Assembly (NCBI GenBank): GCA_024642765.1
Contig: JAHEAM010000001.1
Coordinates: forward strand, 1 to 50,341
Source of the DNA: Planctomycetaceae bacterium
GTDB lineage: Bacteria > Planctomycetota > Planctomycetia > Pirellulales > Pirellulaceae
Direction of reading: 5' to 3'
DNA length: 50,341 nucleotides
The notes beneath the pieces are model-generated. The model worked only from the letters and a program-made list of their open reading frames with translations. It ran no database searches and had not been told where the DNA came from. Numbering within the stretch: the first letter of the stretch is position 1; each line of letters starts with the position of its first letter. Below, piece by piece: positions 8,130 through 16,829 of this stretch. The position numbers and the translations under genes are program-made.

Positions 8130-9606
8130 TCATTGCACGCGAAAGCAACTTGCCGATCTCTTGCACTCCGGGGTTGAAGTTTGTGACGAAACACTCGAAC
8201 GGCATTTAGAATCTTGCGCAAGGTGTCGTTCCGAACTAGAAACGCTGGCCGGAACTCAAAACTGGTGGACCGAGGTCAACGCCCAGCTTTCGACCGTGGA
8301 CGAACTGTCGGTTTCGAGCGCTCGATCGAGCCAAGAACGCGGCGACGCCTCGCGGTATGCCTTGCAGTTGCTCGACCCGCCAGGACATCCCGAAATGTTA
8401 GGTCGGATCGGCCGCTTCGATGTCGAACGCGTAGTAGGGCAGGGCGGTTTTGGAATCGTCTTCAAGGGCCACGACACCGAACTCAACCGCGCCGTTGCAA
8501 TCAAAGTCCTCTCGCCCCATCTAGCCTCCAGCGGTGTTGCCAGAAAAAGATTTGCCCGCGAGGCTCAGGCCGCAGCTGCTGTCAACCATCCGAACGTTGT
8601 GCCGATCCACGCAGTGGATGCCAACGCCGATGTGCCCTATTTGGTCATGACCTTTGTGCCAGGACATTCATTGCAGGGGATTGTAAACAAATACGGTCCA
8701 CTGGAACCGAAATCGATCGTACGAATCGCGATGCAAATCGCGTCCGGTCTAGCTGCGGCTCACGCCCAAGGCCTTGTCCATCGCGACATCAAGCCCGCAA
8801 ATATCTTGCTCGAAAACGACTTGAATCGCGCGATGATCACCGATTTCGGACTCGCTCGCGCCGCCGATGATGCGGCCGCCACGCAAACGGGTTGGCTGGC
8901 TGGCACGCCGCACTACATGTCTCCCGAACAAGCACGCGGAAATGACATCGATACTCGCAGCGACCTATTTAGCTTGGGCAGCGTGCTTTATTTCATGGCC
9001 ACGGGACGCGAACCGTTTCGCGGTGAAACGCCGCTGGCGGTCTTGCGGATGATTGGTGAACACCAACCGTTGCCAGCCCATTCGATCAATTCGGACATCC
9101 CGCGTGTGCTTTCGACCGCGATCGATCGATTACTAGAGAAAAATCCGAAGGATCGTTTCGCGTCTGCTGCCGAACTGGAAATTTGGCTCGAACAATTCCT
9201 GGCTTACTTGCAGCACCCGCAATCGGCCCGTCCGCCGCGGATCGCGACGACGCAACGCACAAAAAAACGAACACGGATTCTCGCTGCGGCGATTGCCATG
9301 ATCTTGACAAGCGTCGTCTGTGGATGGCTTTTTCAAGACTATTGGACAATCAATCAGAGCTCAACAAAAGCCAATACCGATGCAACAGTTGACGCCATAA
9401 GTTGGCGTCAATCTCTCGACGAACTTCGGCAGGAACAGCAATTCTTGGACGATATCAATATCTTGCAAAATGAGATATCGCAATTCGAAACCGTCATGCA
9501 TCAATCAACAACAATTGTGTTTGGCAGCGAATCTGACTCGCTTGAATCCAATATCGAAATCGTTCGCGAGCAAATCCAAAATCTCGAACAAATACTGAAA
9601 GAATAA
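8119..9606 (+). CDS. Membrane Ser/Thr kinase with zinc-binding anti-sigma-like N-terminus
   Basis: 495 residues. Residues 20-40 hold HLESCARC (H29, C33, C36), the HxxxCxxC of zinc-binding anti-sigma domains. A complete Hanks-type kinase follows at about 100-360: GQGGFGIVF loop, AIK lysine K129, HRDIKPAN (catalytic D223), DFG at 242-244, GTPHYMSPEQ. A transmembrane helix lies at about 387-405 and a short coiled-coil tail at about 425-495, placed outside the membrane by inference. The kinase is predicted active. ECF sigma factors controlled by linked Ser/Thr kinases are known in Planctomycetes; here the zinc finger suggests direct sigma binding as well. Overlaps the sigma gene by 11 bp. Confidence 0.92.
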   Translation: MQNNHCTRKQLADLLHSGVEVCDETLERHLESCARCRSELETLAGTQNWWTEVNAQLSTVDELSVSSARSSQERGDASRYALQLLDPPGHPEMLGRIGRFDVERVVGQGGFGIVFKGHDTELNRAVAIKVLSPHLASSGVARKRFAREAQAAAAVNHPNVVPIHAVDANADVPYLVMTFVPGHSLQGIVNKYGPLEPKSIVRIAMQIASGLAAAHAQGLVHRDIKPANILLENDLNRAMITDFGLARAADDAAATQTGWLAGTPHYMSPEQARGNDIDTRSDLFSLGSVLYFMATGREPFRGETPLAVLRMIGEHQPLPAHSINSDIPRVLSTAIDRLLEKNPKDRFASAAELEIWLEQFLAYLQHPQSARPPRIATTQRTKKRTRILAAAIAMILTSVVCGWLFQDYWTINQSSTKANTDATVDAISWRQSLDELRQEQQFLDDINILQNEISQFETVMHQSTTIVFGSESDSLESNIEIVREQIQNLEQILKE

Positions 9607-9692
9607 TAACGCTTCCAGCGTGTTAAAAGTAGCAACGGTTTTCCCAACCGTTTATCTGAACCGAAACGATTAAAACTTTTTGGAGAACCGAC

Positions 9693-10352
9693 ATGAAACT
9701 TTTGTTAATCGGAACCTCGTTACTAGTTTGCGGGATGCTGTATTCCGCCAGCACTGCACAAGAGCCGGCAGTTGCAACTGCACCTTCGGCAATTGCGGGA
9801 TCACCGCTGTTTACCGACCCCGCGGCGGCCATCTACAGCACAAGTCAAGATGAAAATTACTCTGTCGCCAATAGCTTTACCATTTTTCGAGCCGGAGATG
9901 AGCGTGACGGCGAACTTCGTCAAGCTCTTGAGGCCTATCAAAACGCCGATAGCGAAGAACAAAAACAAGACTCGAAGGCTACCATTCGCGAAGCTCTCGA
10001 CGGTCGCTATGAAACTTTCCTAGAGGAGCAATCCGAACAAATCGAAGAACTCGACAAACGCGTGCAAGAACTACGAGCACAACTTGTCCGCCGTCGCGAA
10101 GCAAAGGAACGGATGGTTGAACTGAAAATGGAAATGCTTATCAGCCAAGCAGACGGATTGGGCTGGCCCGAAAACAATGGCGGAAACAATTTCGGAATCG
10201 ACATTAGGCATTCGGATCCGTTTTTAAATGGACCAATGACTCAAAACATCCAAACCGGGGTCCTGATCCCACCAACTGCAACAAGATTGGAAAGGTTGAA
10301 TAGTGTAGCACCTCGGAATCCAGCTCCGCCTAGGTCCAAAAACAACCGCTAG
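9693..10352 (+). CDS. Secreted coiled-coil protein, third gene of the sigma/kinase operon
   Basis: 219 residues from an ATG at 9693. Signal peptide at residues 1-22 (MKLLLIGTSLLVCGMLYS, then ASTAQ). Residues about 70-145 are strongly helical and heptad-like (EEQSEQIEELDKRVQELRAQ and RRREAKERMVELKMEM), a likely coiled coil. The tail is Pro/Asn-rich. I do not know a biochemical function. It lies 86 bp after the kinase stop and is followed by a strong terminator, so it belongs to the sigma-kinase operon; a periplasmic partner of the kinase's outer coiled coil is a reasonable guess. Confidence 0.75.
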   Translation: MKLLLIGTSLLVCGMLYSASTAQEPAVATAPSAIAGSPLFTDPAAAIYSTSQDENYSVANSFTIFRAGDERDGELRQALEAYQNADSEEQKQDSKATIREALDGRYETFLEEQSEQIEELDKRVQELRAQLVRRREAKERMVELKMEMLISQADGLGWPENNGGNNFGIDIRHSDPFLNGPMTQNIQTGVLIPPTATRLERLNSVAPRNPAPPRSKNNR

Positions 10353-10376
10353 TCCTTTCGAAAACAACTTATCACC

Positions 10377-10417
10377 GCCTGCAAGTTCTTGCTAGAACAT
10401 GCAGGCTTTTTCGTTTT
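10377..10417 (+). terminator. Strong intrinsic terminator after the sigma/kinase operon
   Basis: A two-part stem: GCCTGCA (10377-10383) pairs with TGCAGGC (10400-10406), and inside it GTTCT (10385-10389) pairs with AGAAC (10394-10398) around a TGCT loop. The run TTTTTCGTTTTT follows directly. It lies 25 bp after the stop of the secreted coiled-coil gene and points in the same direction. Confidence 0.88.
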
Positions 10418-10674
10418 TAGTAGCGAGCAAAAAAACCCACTATTGAAACTCAAAGACCTACCGCAAATCAAAATTCGCACCTTCCGCCCAGTAGTCGAAG
10501 ACTTCCAAATGCAAAAGAACACAATCAAACGCAACATAGCAAAATCAATACGGCACTGTGCGCAATCCATTGCGGACTTGGCTGTGGTAAACTAATTGTG
10601 AATAGCGGACGAAGCGCGTGCTGCCGTTTGCAATAACATTTCAATCCCCAACTCATACTTTTTCGGAACAAGCA
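10418..10674. other. Intergenic leader region before the hydrolase gene
   Basis: A-rich sequence between the terminator and the hydrolase start. TAAACT at about 10588 is a possible -10, but no matching -35 lies at normal distance. I see no other structured element and no convincing small gene. Confidence 0.4.
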
Positions 10675-12564
10675 ATGACTCAGTTTTTTCGCATGTGTTT
10701 CGTCGCGCTCTGTGCCAGCGTCTTTTTTGTCGGGAACTTTTCTTCGACTGCAGCCCAACAGGCGAACATTTCGGCTCGTTATGAAAAACGTGAGGCGCAG
10801 ATTCCGATGCGGGACGGTATCAAATTACATGTCGCCGTCTACTCGCCACGCGACAAATCGAAAACGTACCCCATCATGATGAATCGGACTTGTTACAGCA
10901 CGCAGCCGTATGGTCCCGATCGTTTTCCTGGGCGACTTGGCACATCGAAGTTCATGGATGACGAAGGCTACATTTTCGTCCACACCGATGTACGTGGTCG
11001 TTGGAATTCCGAAGGCACGTTCGACAACATGCGGCCTCATGTACCAGGCAACTTGCCTATTGATGAAAGCTCAGATACCTACGATACGATCGAATGGTTG
11101 CTGGCTAACGTTCCGAATAACAATGGTCGCGTCGGTATTTGGGGCATTTCCTATCCCGGTTTTTATTCCGCTGCAGCGCTGCCGGAACATCATCCCGCAC
11201 TTGTCGCCGCATCGCCTCAAGCGCCGATTTCGGATTTCTTCTTCGATGACTTTCATCACAATGGCGCCTATTTGCTGAGTTACTTTTTGGCCACCGCAAC
11301 GTTTGGCTACCAACACAATGGCCCCACACAGTCGTCGTGGTACAAGACTCCACCTCCATCGAGCAACGATGCTTGGACTTTCTATCAAGCGATCGAACCT
11401 TTAGGCGAGAGTTCAAAGGCCTATTTTGGCGAAGACAATTTCTTCTGGCAAGAACTCATGTCCCATCCGAACTATGATGAGTTTTGGCAAAAACGTAGTA
11501 TCTTGCCGCATCTCAAAAACGTCAAAACAAACGTCATGGTTGTTGGCGGCTTATTCGATGCCGAAGACCTGTACGGCCCTCTTCATATCTATCAAGCTCT
11601 TGAGAAGAACAATCCGGGCATCAATAACTCGATTGTGATGGGGCCTTGGGGACACGGCGATTGGGCGCGGGCCTCCAAAAATGCCGTCGTGGGCAACGTA
11701 CCGTTTGGAACCGACATCGCGGAAAGCTATCAGCGCGACATCGAAGCTGTTTTCTTTCGGTATTACTTGAAGGACGAAGGACCAAAACCTGATTTCGAAG
11801 CCCGAGTTTTTGACACAGGTACACGCCAATGGCAAACCTTCGACAAATGGCCGCCAGCTCGCGCATCCGACGGTGCCTTGTTTCTCAACGCCGAAGGACA
11901 ACTCTCCACACAACCAACCGACGATCCCCAAAAGTCGTTTGCTGAATTCACAAGTGATCCTTCAAACCCAGTACCCTATCGCGATCGACAATTAATTAAA
12001 TTGCAATTCACACCCCGCCAATACATGTCGGACAACCAAAAATTCGCGACGACGCGAGACGACGTGCTGGTCTTTTCGACAGAGGTCTTGAATGAATCGA
12101 TAACCATCGCTGGGAACATCGATGCTCAACTCTTTGTAAGCACGGATCACACGGATTGCGATTGGGTAGTGAAACTAATTGACGTCTATCCGGACAATCA
12201 TCCACAATTGCCCGGTACTCCCGAGGGCATTGTGCTCGCCGGTTATCAACAAATGGTCCGCGGCGATATCATACGGGGCAGATTCCGCAACAGTTTCGAA
12301 AAACCTGAGGCCTTTCAACCCAATACGGTGACAGAAGTAAACGTGCCCTTGCAAGACATTCTGCACACGTTTAAGCCCGGTCACCGAATCATGGTGCAAG
12401 TACAAAGCAGTTGGTTCCCGCTGATTGACTTGAACCCGCAAACTTATGTCGAAAATATCTTTCATGCAAAAGACACCGATTTCGTGAAGGCCCAACATCG
12501 CGTTTATCTGTCAGCAGATAAACACAGTCAGTTAAAACTCCGATTTTTGCCATCCGCCAAATAA
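10675..12564 (+). CDS. Secreted CocE/NonD (S15-type) alpha/beta hydrolase
   Basis: 629 residues from the ATG at 10675, chosen because it puts a signal peptide at the N-terminus (FRMCFVALCASVFFVGNF, cleavage near STAAQQ). The core begins MRDGIKLHVAVYSPRDK, typical of the X-Pro dipeptidyl-peptidase/CocE superfamily; the nucleophile elbow is WGISYPGFYSA (GxSYxG). A C-terminal jelly-roll domain carries the S15 C-terminal features (DCDWVVKLIDVYPD and the VNVPLQDILHTFKPGHRIMV strand). The family cleaves acyl, peptide or ester bonds; the substrate is not identifiable. It is exported, so a role in degrading external peptides, esters or antibiotics is inferred. It ends 36 bp before the convergent HTTM gene. 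Confidence 0.87.
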   Translation: MTQFFRMCFVALCASVFFVGNFSSTAAQQANISARYEKREAQIPMRDGIKLHVAVYSPRDKSKTYPIMMNRTCYSTQPYGPDRFPGRLGTSKFMDDEGYIFVHTDVRGRWNSEGTFDNMRPHVPGNLPIDESSDTYDTIEWLLANVPNNNGRVGIWGISYPGFYSAAALPEHHPALVAASPQAPISDFFFDDFHHNGAYLLSYFLATATFGYQHNGPTQSSWYKTPPPSSNDAWTFYQAIEPLGESSKAYFGEDNFFWQELMSHPNYDEFWQKRSILPHLKNVKTNVMVVGGLFDAEDLYGPLHIYQALEKNNPGINNSIVMGPWGHGDWARASKNAVVGNVPFGTDIAESYQRDIEAVFFRYYLKDEGPKPDFEARVFDTGTRQWQTFDKWPPARASDGALFLNAEGQLSTQPTDDPQKSFAEFTSDPSNPVPYRDRQLIKLQFTPRQYMSDNQKFATTRDDVLVFSTEVLNESITIAGNIDAQLFVSTDHTDCDWVVKLIDVYPDNHPQLPGTPEGIVLAGYQQMVRGDIIRGRFRNSFEKPEAFQPNTVTEVNVPLQDILHTFKPGHRIMVQVQSSWFPLIDLNPQTYVENIFHAKDTDFVKAQHRVYLSADKHSQLKLRFLPSAK

Positions 12565-12599
12565 CGCGGGGGCATTACGATTAACGCTGATTCGATTCA

Positions 12600-14087
12600 T
12601 TAGGGCTTGGGCGGGGCAGGGAAACTCGCCCAGGTTTGTTGCCGCGACTCAGGGTTGACTTCCGTCAAATCGGTACCGGCGGGGAAAATCTTCGTGTGTC
12701 GACAAACGAGCGTCGCAGTCTCGATCGGATCGTCGCGATAGGTTTTGTTCCAACGCGCTACTTGGTAATCCAGCAGCCGTTGTCGCAGAGTTTCCAACGC
12801 GGGAAACGACGGATCGTCGTTGGCGTCGGTGATCGCCGCAACATTCCAATGCAATCGACGCCACGGCTGCGAAATCATCGAGACGTAAACGGATCTTTCT
12901 TTGGCAGCTTTCAAGGATTCGCGTTGAAACAAATCGACGCGCAAACCACTCTTCGTCGTTCCGAAATAGTCAAACCGCACATCTTCATGAGGAATTTCGC
13001 CAAACATTTTGAATTCTTGTGTGAGCATCGTCGCCGCGCCGATTGCAAGTACTTCGTCGTAAACCTTCGATCGCGGCAAAACACTAAAAATGTTAATTAC
13101 GACGACAAACAGCAGCAGTATGCCCGCCGCAATCTGAGCGAACGCCGAGTATTCGAACGGTCGTTTTTTGTCTGTGCGGACGAAAATCGAGCGATTCGTA
13201 CGGACCAGCCAGGTCCCTTTGGGGACAAGAGCCACCCAGGCGACTAGGCATGTGATTGAAAAAATCCCGATCGACATTGTCAGCGCAATACCAAGATGCA
13301 TCCAACAAAAGATGCCGCAAATGATGCCTCGAAAAAAATTTGTTCCATTGGGCGTGAACAGGAAAAAGAGTACTCCCAACTCCGCAGCCAAAGTCCCCCA
13401 GGTAACCACCTTCAGCGCCAGCGGCCAATTCAGCAACCATTCTCCTAACGGTTTCACGTACATCTTTAGTTGCAAAGCCAATCCCAAGGCTTCGCCGGAT
13501 ATCCAGTCCATGTTTAACTTCGCGATCCCTGCGAAAAAATAGACGCAAGCCAATTGGACAATCAATCCAACCGTCGCAACTGAAGTTACCTGCGATGACT
13601 TCCAACGCGATTGCTGGCGCCACAAACAATCAATGCTGGCAAAGGCTCCAACCGGTAGAAAAATGGACCAGGCCAATAGCGCCCGCAGCAACACATCACC
13701 GCCGGTTGTGATCAGTGGGTTCCTCATCTGCAATGAATAGGTGAGGAGCAAACAAATGATGGTCGCGGTCCGAGTGAAACATCCCAGTGTCAGAAACAAC
13801 GCGGCAACCGCATGCAACGCCATCAGGCGCACGACAAACGCTGCTGAATCGTTAAGCGAATAAATCGACCAGGCGCTACCTAAACCGATCCCATCGAGCA
13901 CACCGCGCTGAATCCCTCTGGGCAGCACTCCCTGACCAGTGAAAAAAACATCTGCCAATGGATGGTAGTTGAACAACTGCCAGAGGATAATGAAGCCTAT
14001 TCCGATTCGCATAAACGCAAGCGAACGAATATCGATCGTGAACAGTTTATAGGCGAGACTGAATAGGCGGTGGTCTTGGGTAATCAA
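12600..14087 (-). CDS. HTTM-domain membrane protein
   Basis: 495 residues from a TTG at 14087 (no better start is in frame nearby; first internal ATG at about codon 26). It is a multi-span membrane protein with several hydrophobic helices over residues 1-310 and a soluble C-terminus of about 150 residues. Phrases such as SLAFMRIGIGFIILWQLF, LADVFFTGQGVLP and ALLAWSIFLPVGAFASID match the horizontally transferred transmembrane (HTTM) family, related to the membrane part of vitamin K-dependent gamma-carboxylase. The bacterial function is largely unknown. It lies 163 bp downstream of the GH57 gene on the same strand. Confidence 0.8.
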   Translation of the reverse strand: MITQDHRLFSLAYKLFTIDIRSLAFMRIGIGFIILWQLFNYHPLADVFFTGQGVLPRGIQRGVLDGIGLGSAWSIYSLNDSAAFVVRLMALHAVAALFLTLGCFTRTATIICLLLTYSLQMRNPLITTGGDVLLRALLAWSIFLPVGAFASIDCLWRQQSRWKSSQVTSVATVGLIVQLACVYFFAGIAKLNMDWISGEALGLALQLKMYVKPLGEWLLNWPLALKVVTWGTLAAELGVLFFLFTPNGTNFFRGIICGIFCWMHLGIALTMSIGIFSITCLVAWVALVPKGTWLVRTNRSIFVRTDKKRPFEYSAFAQIAAGILLLFVVVINIFSVLPRSKVYDEVLAIGAATMLTQEFKMFGEIPHEDVRFDYFGTTKSGLRVDLFQRESLKAAKERSVYVSMISQPWRRLHWNVAAITDANDDPSFPALETLRQRLLDYQVARWNKTYRDDPIETATLVCRHTKIFPAGTDLTEVNPESRQQTWASFPAPPKP

Positions 14088-14250
14088 TGCCAGAATGGTC
14101 CGGAAAGAGTAAACTAATTTGAGAAATTCGCCCCAGTCTTAAAGAAGGGCCGCCGTCTATCTTTATCTTATTTCTGCCCTTATGCAAGCATCGACAGGGT
14201 TTGCAGAATGAGCAAACTCACTATTTATGCTGTGACATTTGGCCGTACTC

Positions 14251-16425
14251 CTAAAACGTAGCCAGAGCTTCTTGTTTGCCGAGTTCCGGGCGTGTCGTTT
14301 TTTGACACGCAACATTGACTCGGAATCGCGTCGACCAACGCCCGTTGACATCACCTTCGACCAGCCAATGCGGCAAAACGACAACCGATTGATGAACCAA
14401 TTCGAATCCGCTTTCTGACTGGCTAACCGCGCCGATCGGAAAAGCCCAGAATCCCACGCCATCGTCTACTTGCAAATCGATATGCAGACCCAGCCACTCG
14501 TCGTGAAGCTCTAAGTTCTTCGCGTCGTCCAACTCGAGAACCGTTCCGAGTTGCCCCAATTGTTGACCTGAACCCGTCGAGAAATAACGATCGTCTTGAC
14601 CGTCTGGCAAACCTGCAAAGTTGAACTCACAGGCGAACAGCGTTTTCAATCCTGCCGGTAAATCTTCGATCAAATATGCCACTTCGATGTCATCGCTCCC
14701 CGCATTGAGGGTCACGCCCTTCGTGATCTTGCAACGGTGACCACTCAGCATTGCGTTTCGCGTCATTAGGACTTGAATTCGATTGGGGTTTCTACGAATC
14801 GTAGATTGAAACTCGCCATCGGTACAATCGCATTGCTCAACTACCTGCCCGGAGCGAACATTTTCCAGCGTCGTGTTTGGATCCCAAAAATGGTCGATCA
14901 GTGACTTGCGCATTCGCTCGTCATACTGCAAAAAATCGGCCAAGTCCTCGCGCTTGAGCACCACACGGTCATGAATGCTGGCTGCGGAATCCGTATTTTC
15001 CTGTTGACCTCGTGTGATCTTCTCGTGATAGGCTTCCGGTCGTCGCTGAATGGTTGCCAGCAAGTTGTGCCCGTTCTTGCGGATGTCCCATTCATAAATT
15101 CGACCGCCCATGTGGGGATCCAGCCACAACACCATTTGGTCGTTAGCCAATCGCACTTCTTGGAATCCATCGAAGTCATAGTCGGCAGCGGTCGCCTCGA
15201 TCCATTCACTGTCTCCGCGAGCCCACAGCTCCAATTCGTTTTCGGCAGCAATCAAATTTTGGTAAACGGAATTCCGCAAGTGAGGCAAATAAACGCCACC
15301 GAATGCTCCGTGCCAATAGCTACAATTGCATTGGCCTTGATACAGCCATTGACGCGCACGGCGAACCACGTCGGCAGGGCAGCCCTCTGATTCCGCCTGT
15401 TGCAACAGCAGACTGACGTACATCATTCGCGCGTACATCTCATTCGATTCCGCATACTTCACTTTGAAATTTCGCCAGTAGCCGCCACGAATGAAGGTCT
15501 TGAGCTCGCTCCATCTTGGGTCTTGCTCGAGCTCGTGCACCAGTTCGTGATGAATCAATTGACGATCGACTGGCAATGCCCATTCGGTCATCTCACGATA
15601 ACTGGCATCAGGCAGGTAAATCTTGCCGGCAGGAGGGACTTGCTCGACAACATCAGCGAGAGTTGATGTTCGCAGCCAATCTTGATTGTGCGTCAACGCG
15701 TCGAAGAACCGGCGCAACCAACCATTCTTGTAAACGTGTTGTTTTGTTTCCGGCCAAGTTCCGAACTTCTCTCCATCGTCGCCGAACACAACGGCGCAAC
15801 CTGGATGTTGCTCGCCCAGTTGCCGACAATATTCGATCGTTTCATGGGCGTCACAAAAGGGTATTAAATAGCGCAGCCGCTCGCTTCCAGGGAAAACACG
15901 TAATATTTGCCCTTGGTCCTCAGTCACAAAATAGCTAGTTAATTCCGAATCGGTCAAACCGGCGCAGCGAAAGTGATAATCATCGAGAACCGTATATTGA
16001 ATATTCGCGGTCGCCAGGTCATTTGCAAGCGATGACTCCCAGACGCGTTCGGGCATCCACATGCCTTGAACCTTCGCGGCGAGACGACGCTCGAGCCATC
16101 GACTAAAACTCGTGATTTGCCCCACACGATCTCGCGCAGGGATCATCGTCAAAATCGGTTCGTAGTAGGCACCGCCAATGATCTCAATACGCCCGTAGCC
16201 CACCAGCGCCGCTAATCGGTCCAAATACTCTGGATGCCGCTCGTCCAACCATTGCATCAAGCAACCCGAAGTGTGCAACGAAATCTTGAGCGATTCGTAG
16301 GGCTCAAACACATCCAAAAACGGCAGGTAACTATCTTGATAGGCCTGCTCAAAAACGTTGTCAAAGTTTCCAATCGGCTGATGATTGTGCAAAACCAAAC
16401 AAAGTCGCACCAAAGGTTCCGTCAT
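14251..16425 (-). CDS. GH57 4-alpha-glucanotransferase / alpha-amylase
   Basis: About 724 residues from the ATG at 16425, which gives MTEPLVRLCLVLHNHQPIGN, the family's usual start; 46 upstream codons lack family character. The GH57 motifs are present: HNHQP (motif 1), GGAYYEP, WMPERVWE with the likely nucleophile E126, and FGDDGEKFG with the acid/base Asp at 216/217, matching positions known for Thermococcus 4-alpha-glucanotransferase. The C-terminal half fits the usual DUF1925/DUF1926 domains. It rearranges or cuts alpha-1,4-glucans such as glycogen, probably in the cytoplasm as no signal peptide is visible. GlgA and GalT occur later in the window, supporting glycogen turnover. Confidence 0.9.
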   Translation of the reverse strand: MTEPLVRLCLVLHNHQPIGNFDNVFEQAYQDSYLPFLDVFEPYESLKISLHTSGCLMQWLDERHPEYLDRLAALVGYGRIEIIGGAYYEPILTMIPARDRVGQITSFSRWLERRLAAKVQGMWMPERVWESSLANDLATANIQYTVLDDYHFRCAGLTDSELTSYFVTEDQGQILRVFPGSERLRYLIPFCDAHETIEYCRQLGEQHPGCAVVFGDDGEKFGTWPETKQHVYKNGWLRRFFDALTHNQDWLRTSTLADVVEQVPPAGKIYLPDASYREMTEWALPVDRQLIHHELVHELEQDPRWSELKTFIRGGYWRNFKVKYAESNEMYARMMYVSLLLQQAESEGCPADVVRRARQWLYQGQCNCSYWHGAFGGVYLPHLRNSVYQNLIAAENELELWARGDSEWIEATAADYDFDGFQEVRLANDQMVLWLDPHMGGRIYEWDIRKNGHNLLATIQRRPEAYHEKITRGQQENTDSAASIHDRVVLKREDLADFLQYDERMRKSLIDHFWDPNTTLENVRSGQVVEQCDCTDGEFQSTIRRNPNRIQVLMTRNAMLSGHRCKITKGVTLNAGSDDIEVAYLIEDLPAGLKTLFACEFNFAGLPDGQDDRYFSTGSGQQLGQLGTVLELDDAKNLELHDEWLGLHIDLQVDDGVGFWAFPIGAVSQSESGFELVHQSVVVLPHWLVEGDVNGRWSTRFRVNVACQKTTRPELGKQEALATF

Positions 16426-16829
16426 GGCCATCACAAAGTCCAAAAAATCGTTTTGTCTACGAACAAAAAAGCCCAAACTACGTCCGGATTTCATGAAAAT
16501 TTGACACGCCAACATCCAGGTCGATCGAGTGGAGCCAACATTTTCACGTGCGTTCCCCGACACACACTAGCTATCATCGAAGTACCGACTAAATTCGTCA
16601 ATCGCAATTTCAAAAGTGCAAGTCATTGTGGAGGTTTAGGCGAACGACGCAACTGCCTGCATCGGATGCCATCTGGCGAGTGACAAGATTGCTTCGGAAT
16701 TGTCCCCAAAGCAATAACCGCAATGCCGTTTGATTGTTGGGTATGCGGCTGCACACCTTTCGAACGACAGACATCCACCTTGCGACACAATTTCGTCTTC
16801 ATCGCAAGATGCCAAGTCCTGTAAATCCC
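16426..16829. other. Intergenic region before the GH57 gene
   Basis: About 400 bp between the metalloprotease gene and the GH57 gene, both on the minus strand. ATTGCTT (16688-16694) and AAGCAAT (16709-16715) form a 7-bp inverted repeat, but no T-run follows on the minus strand, so it is only a weak terminator candidate. I find no small gene and no clear promoter. Confidence 0.4.

Noticed and set aside
9608..9621. Short ACGCT-TCC-AGCGT hairpin after the kinase
   Set aside because: 5-bp stem with a 3-nt loop and no T-run; the following gene continues the operon.
16234..16683. 149-codon plus-strand frame antisense to GH57
   Set aside because: Shadow of the GH57 gene; composition mirrors its codons and no domain is visible.
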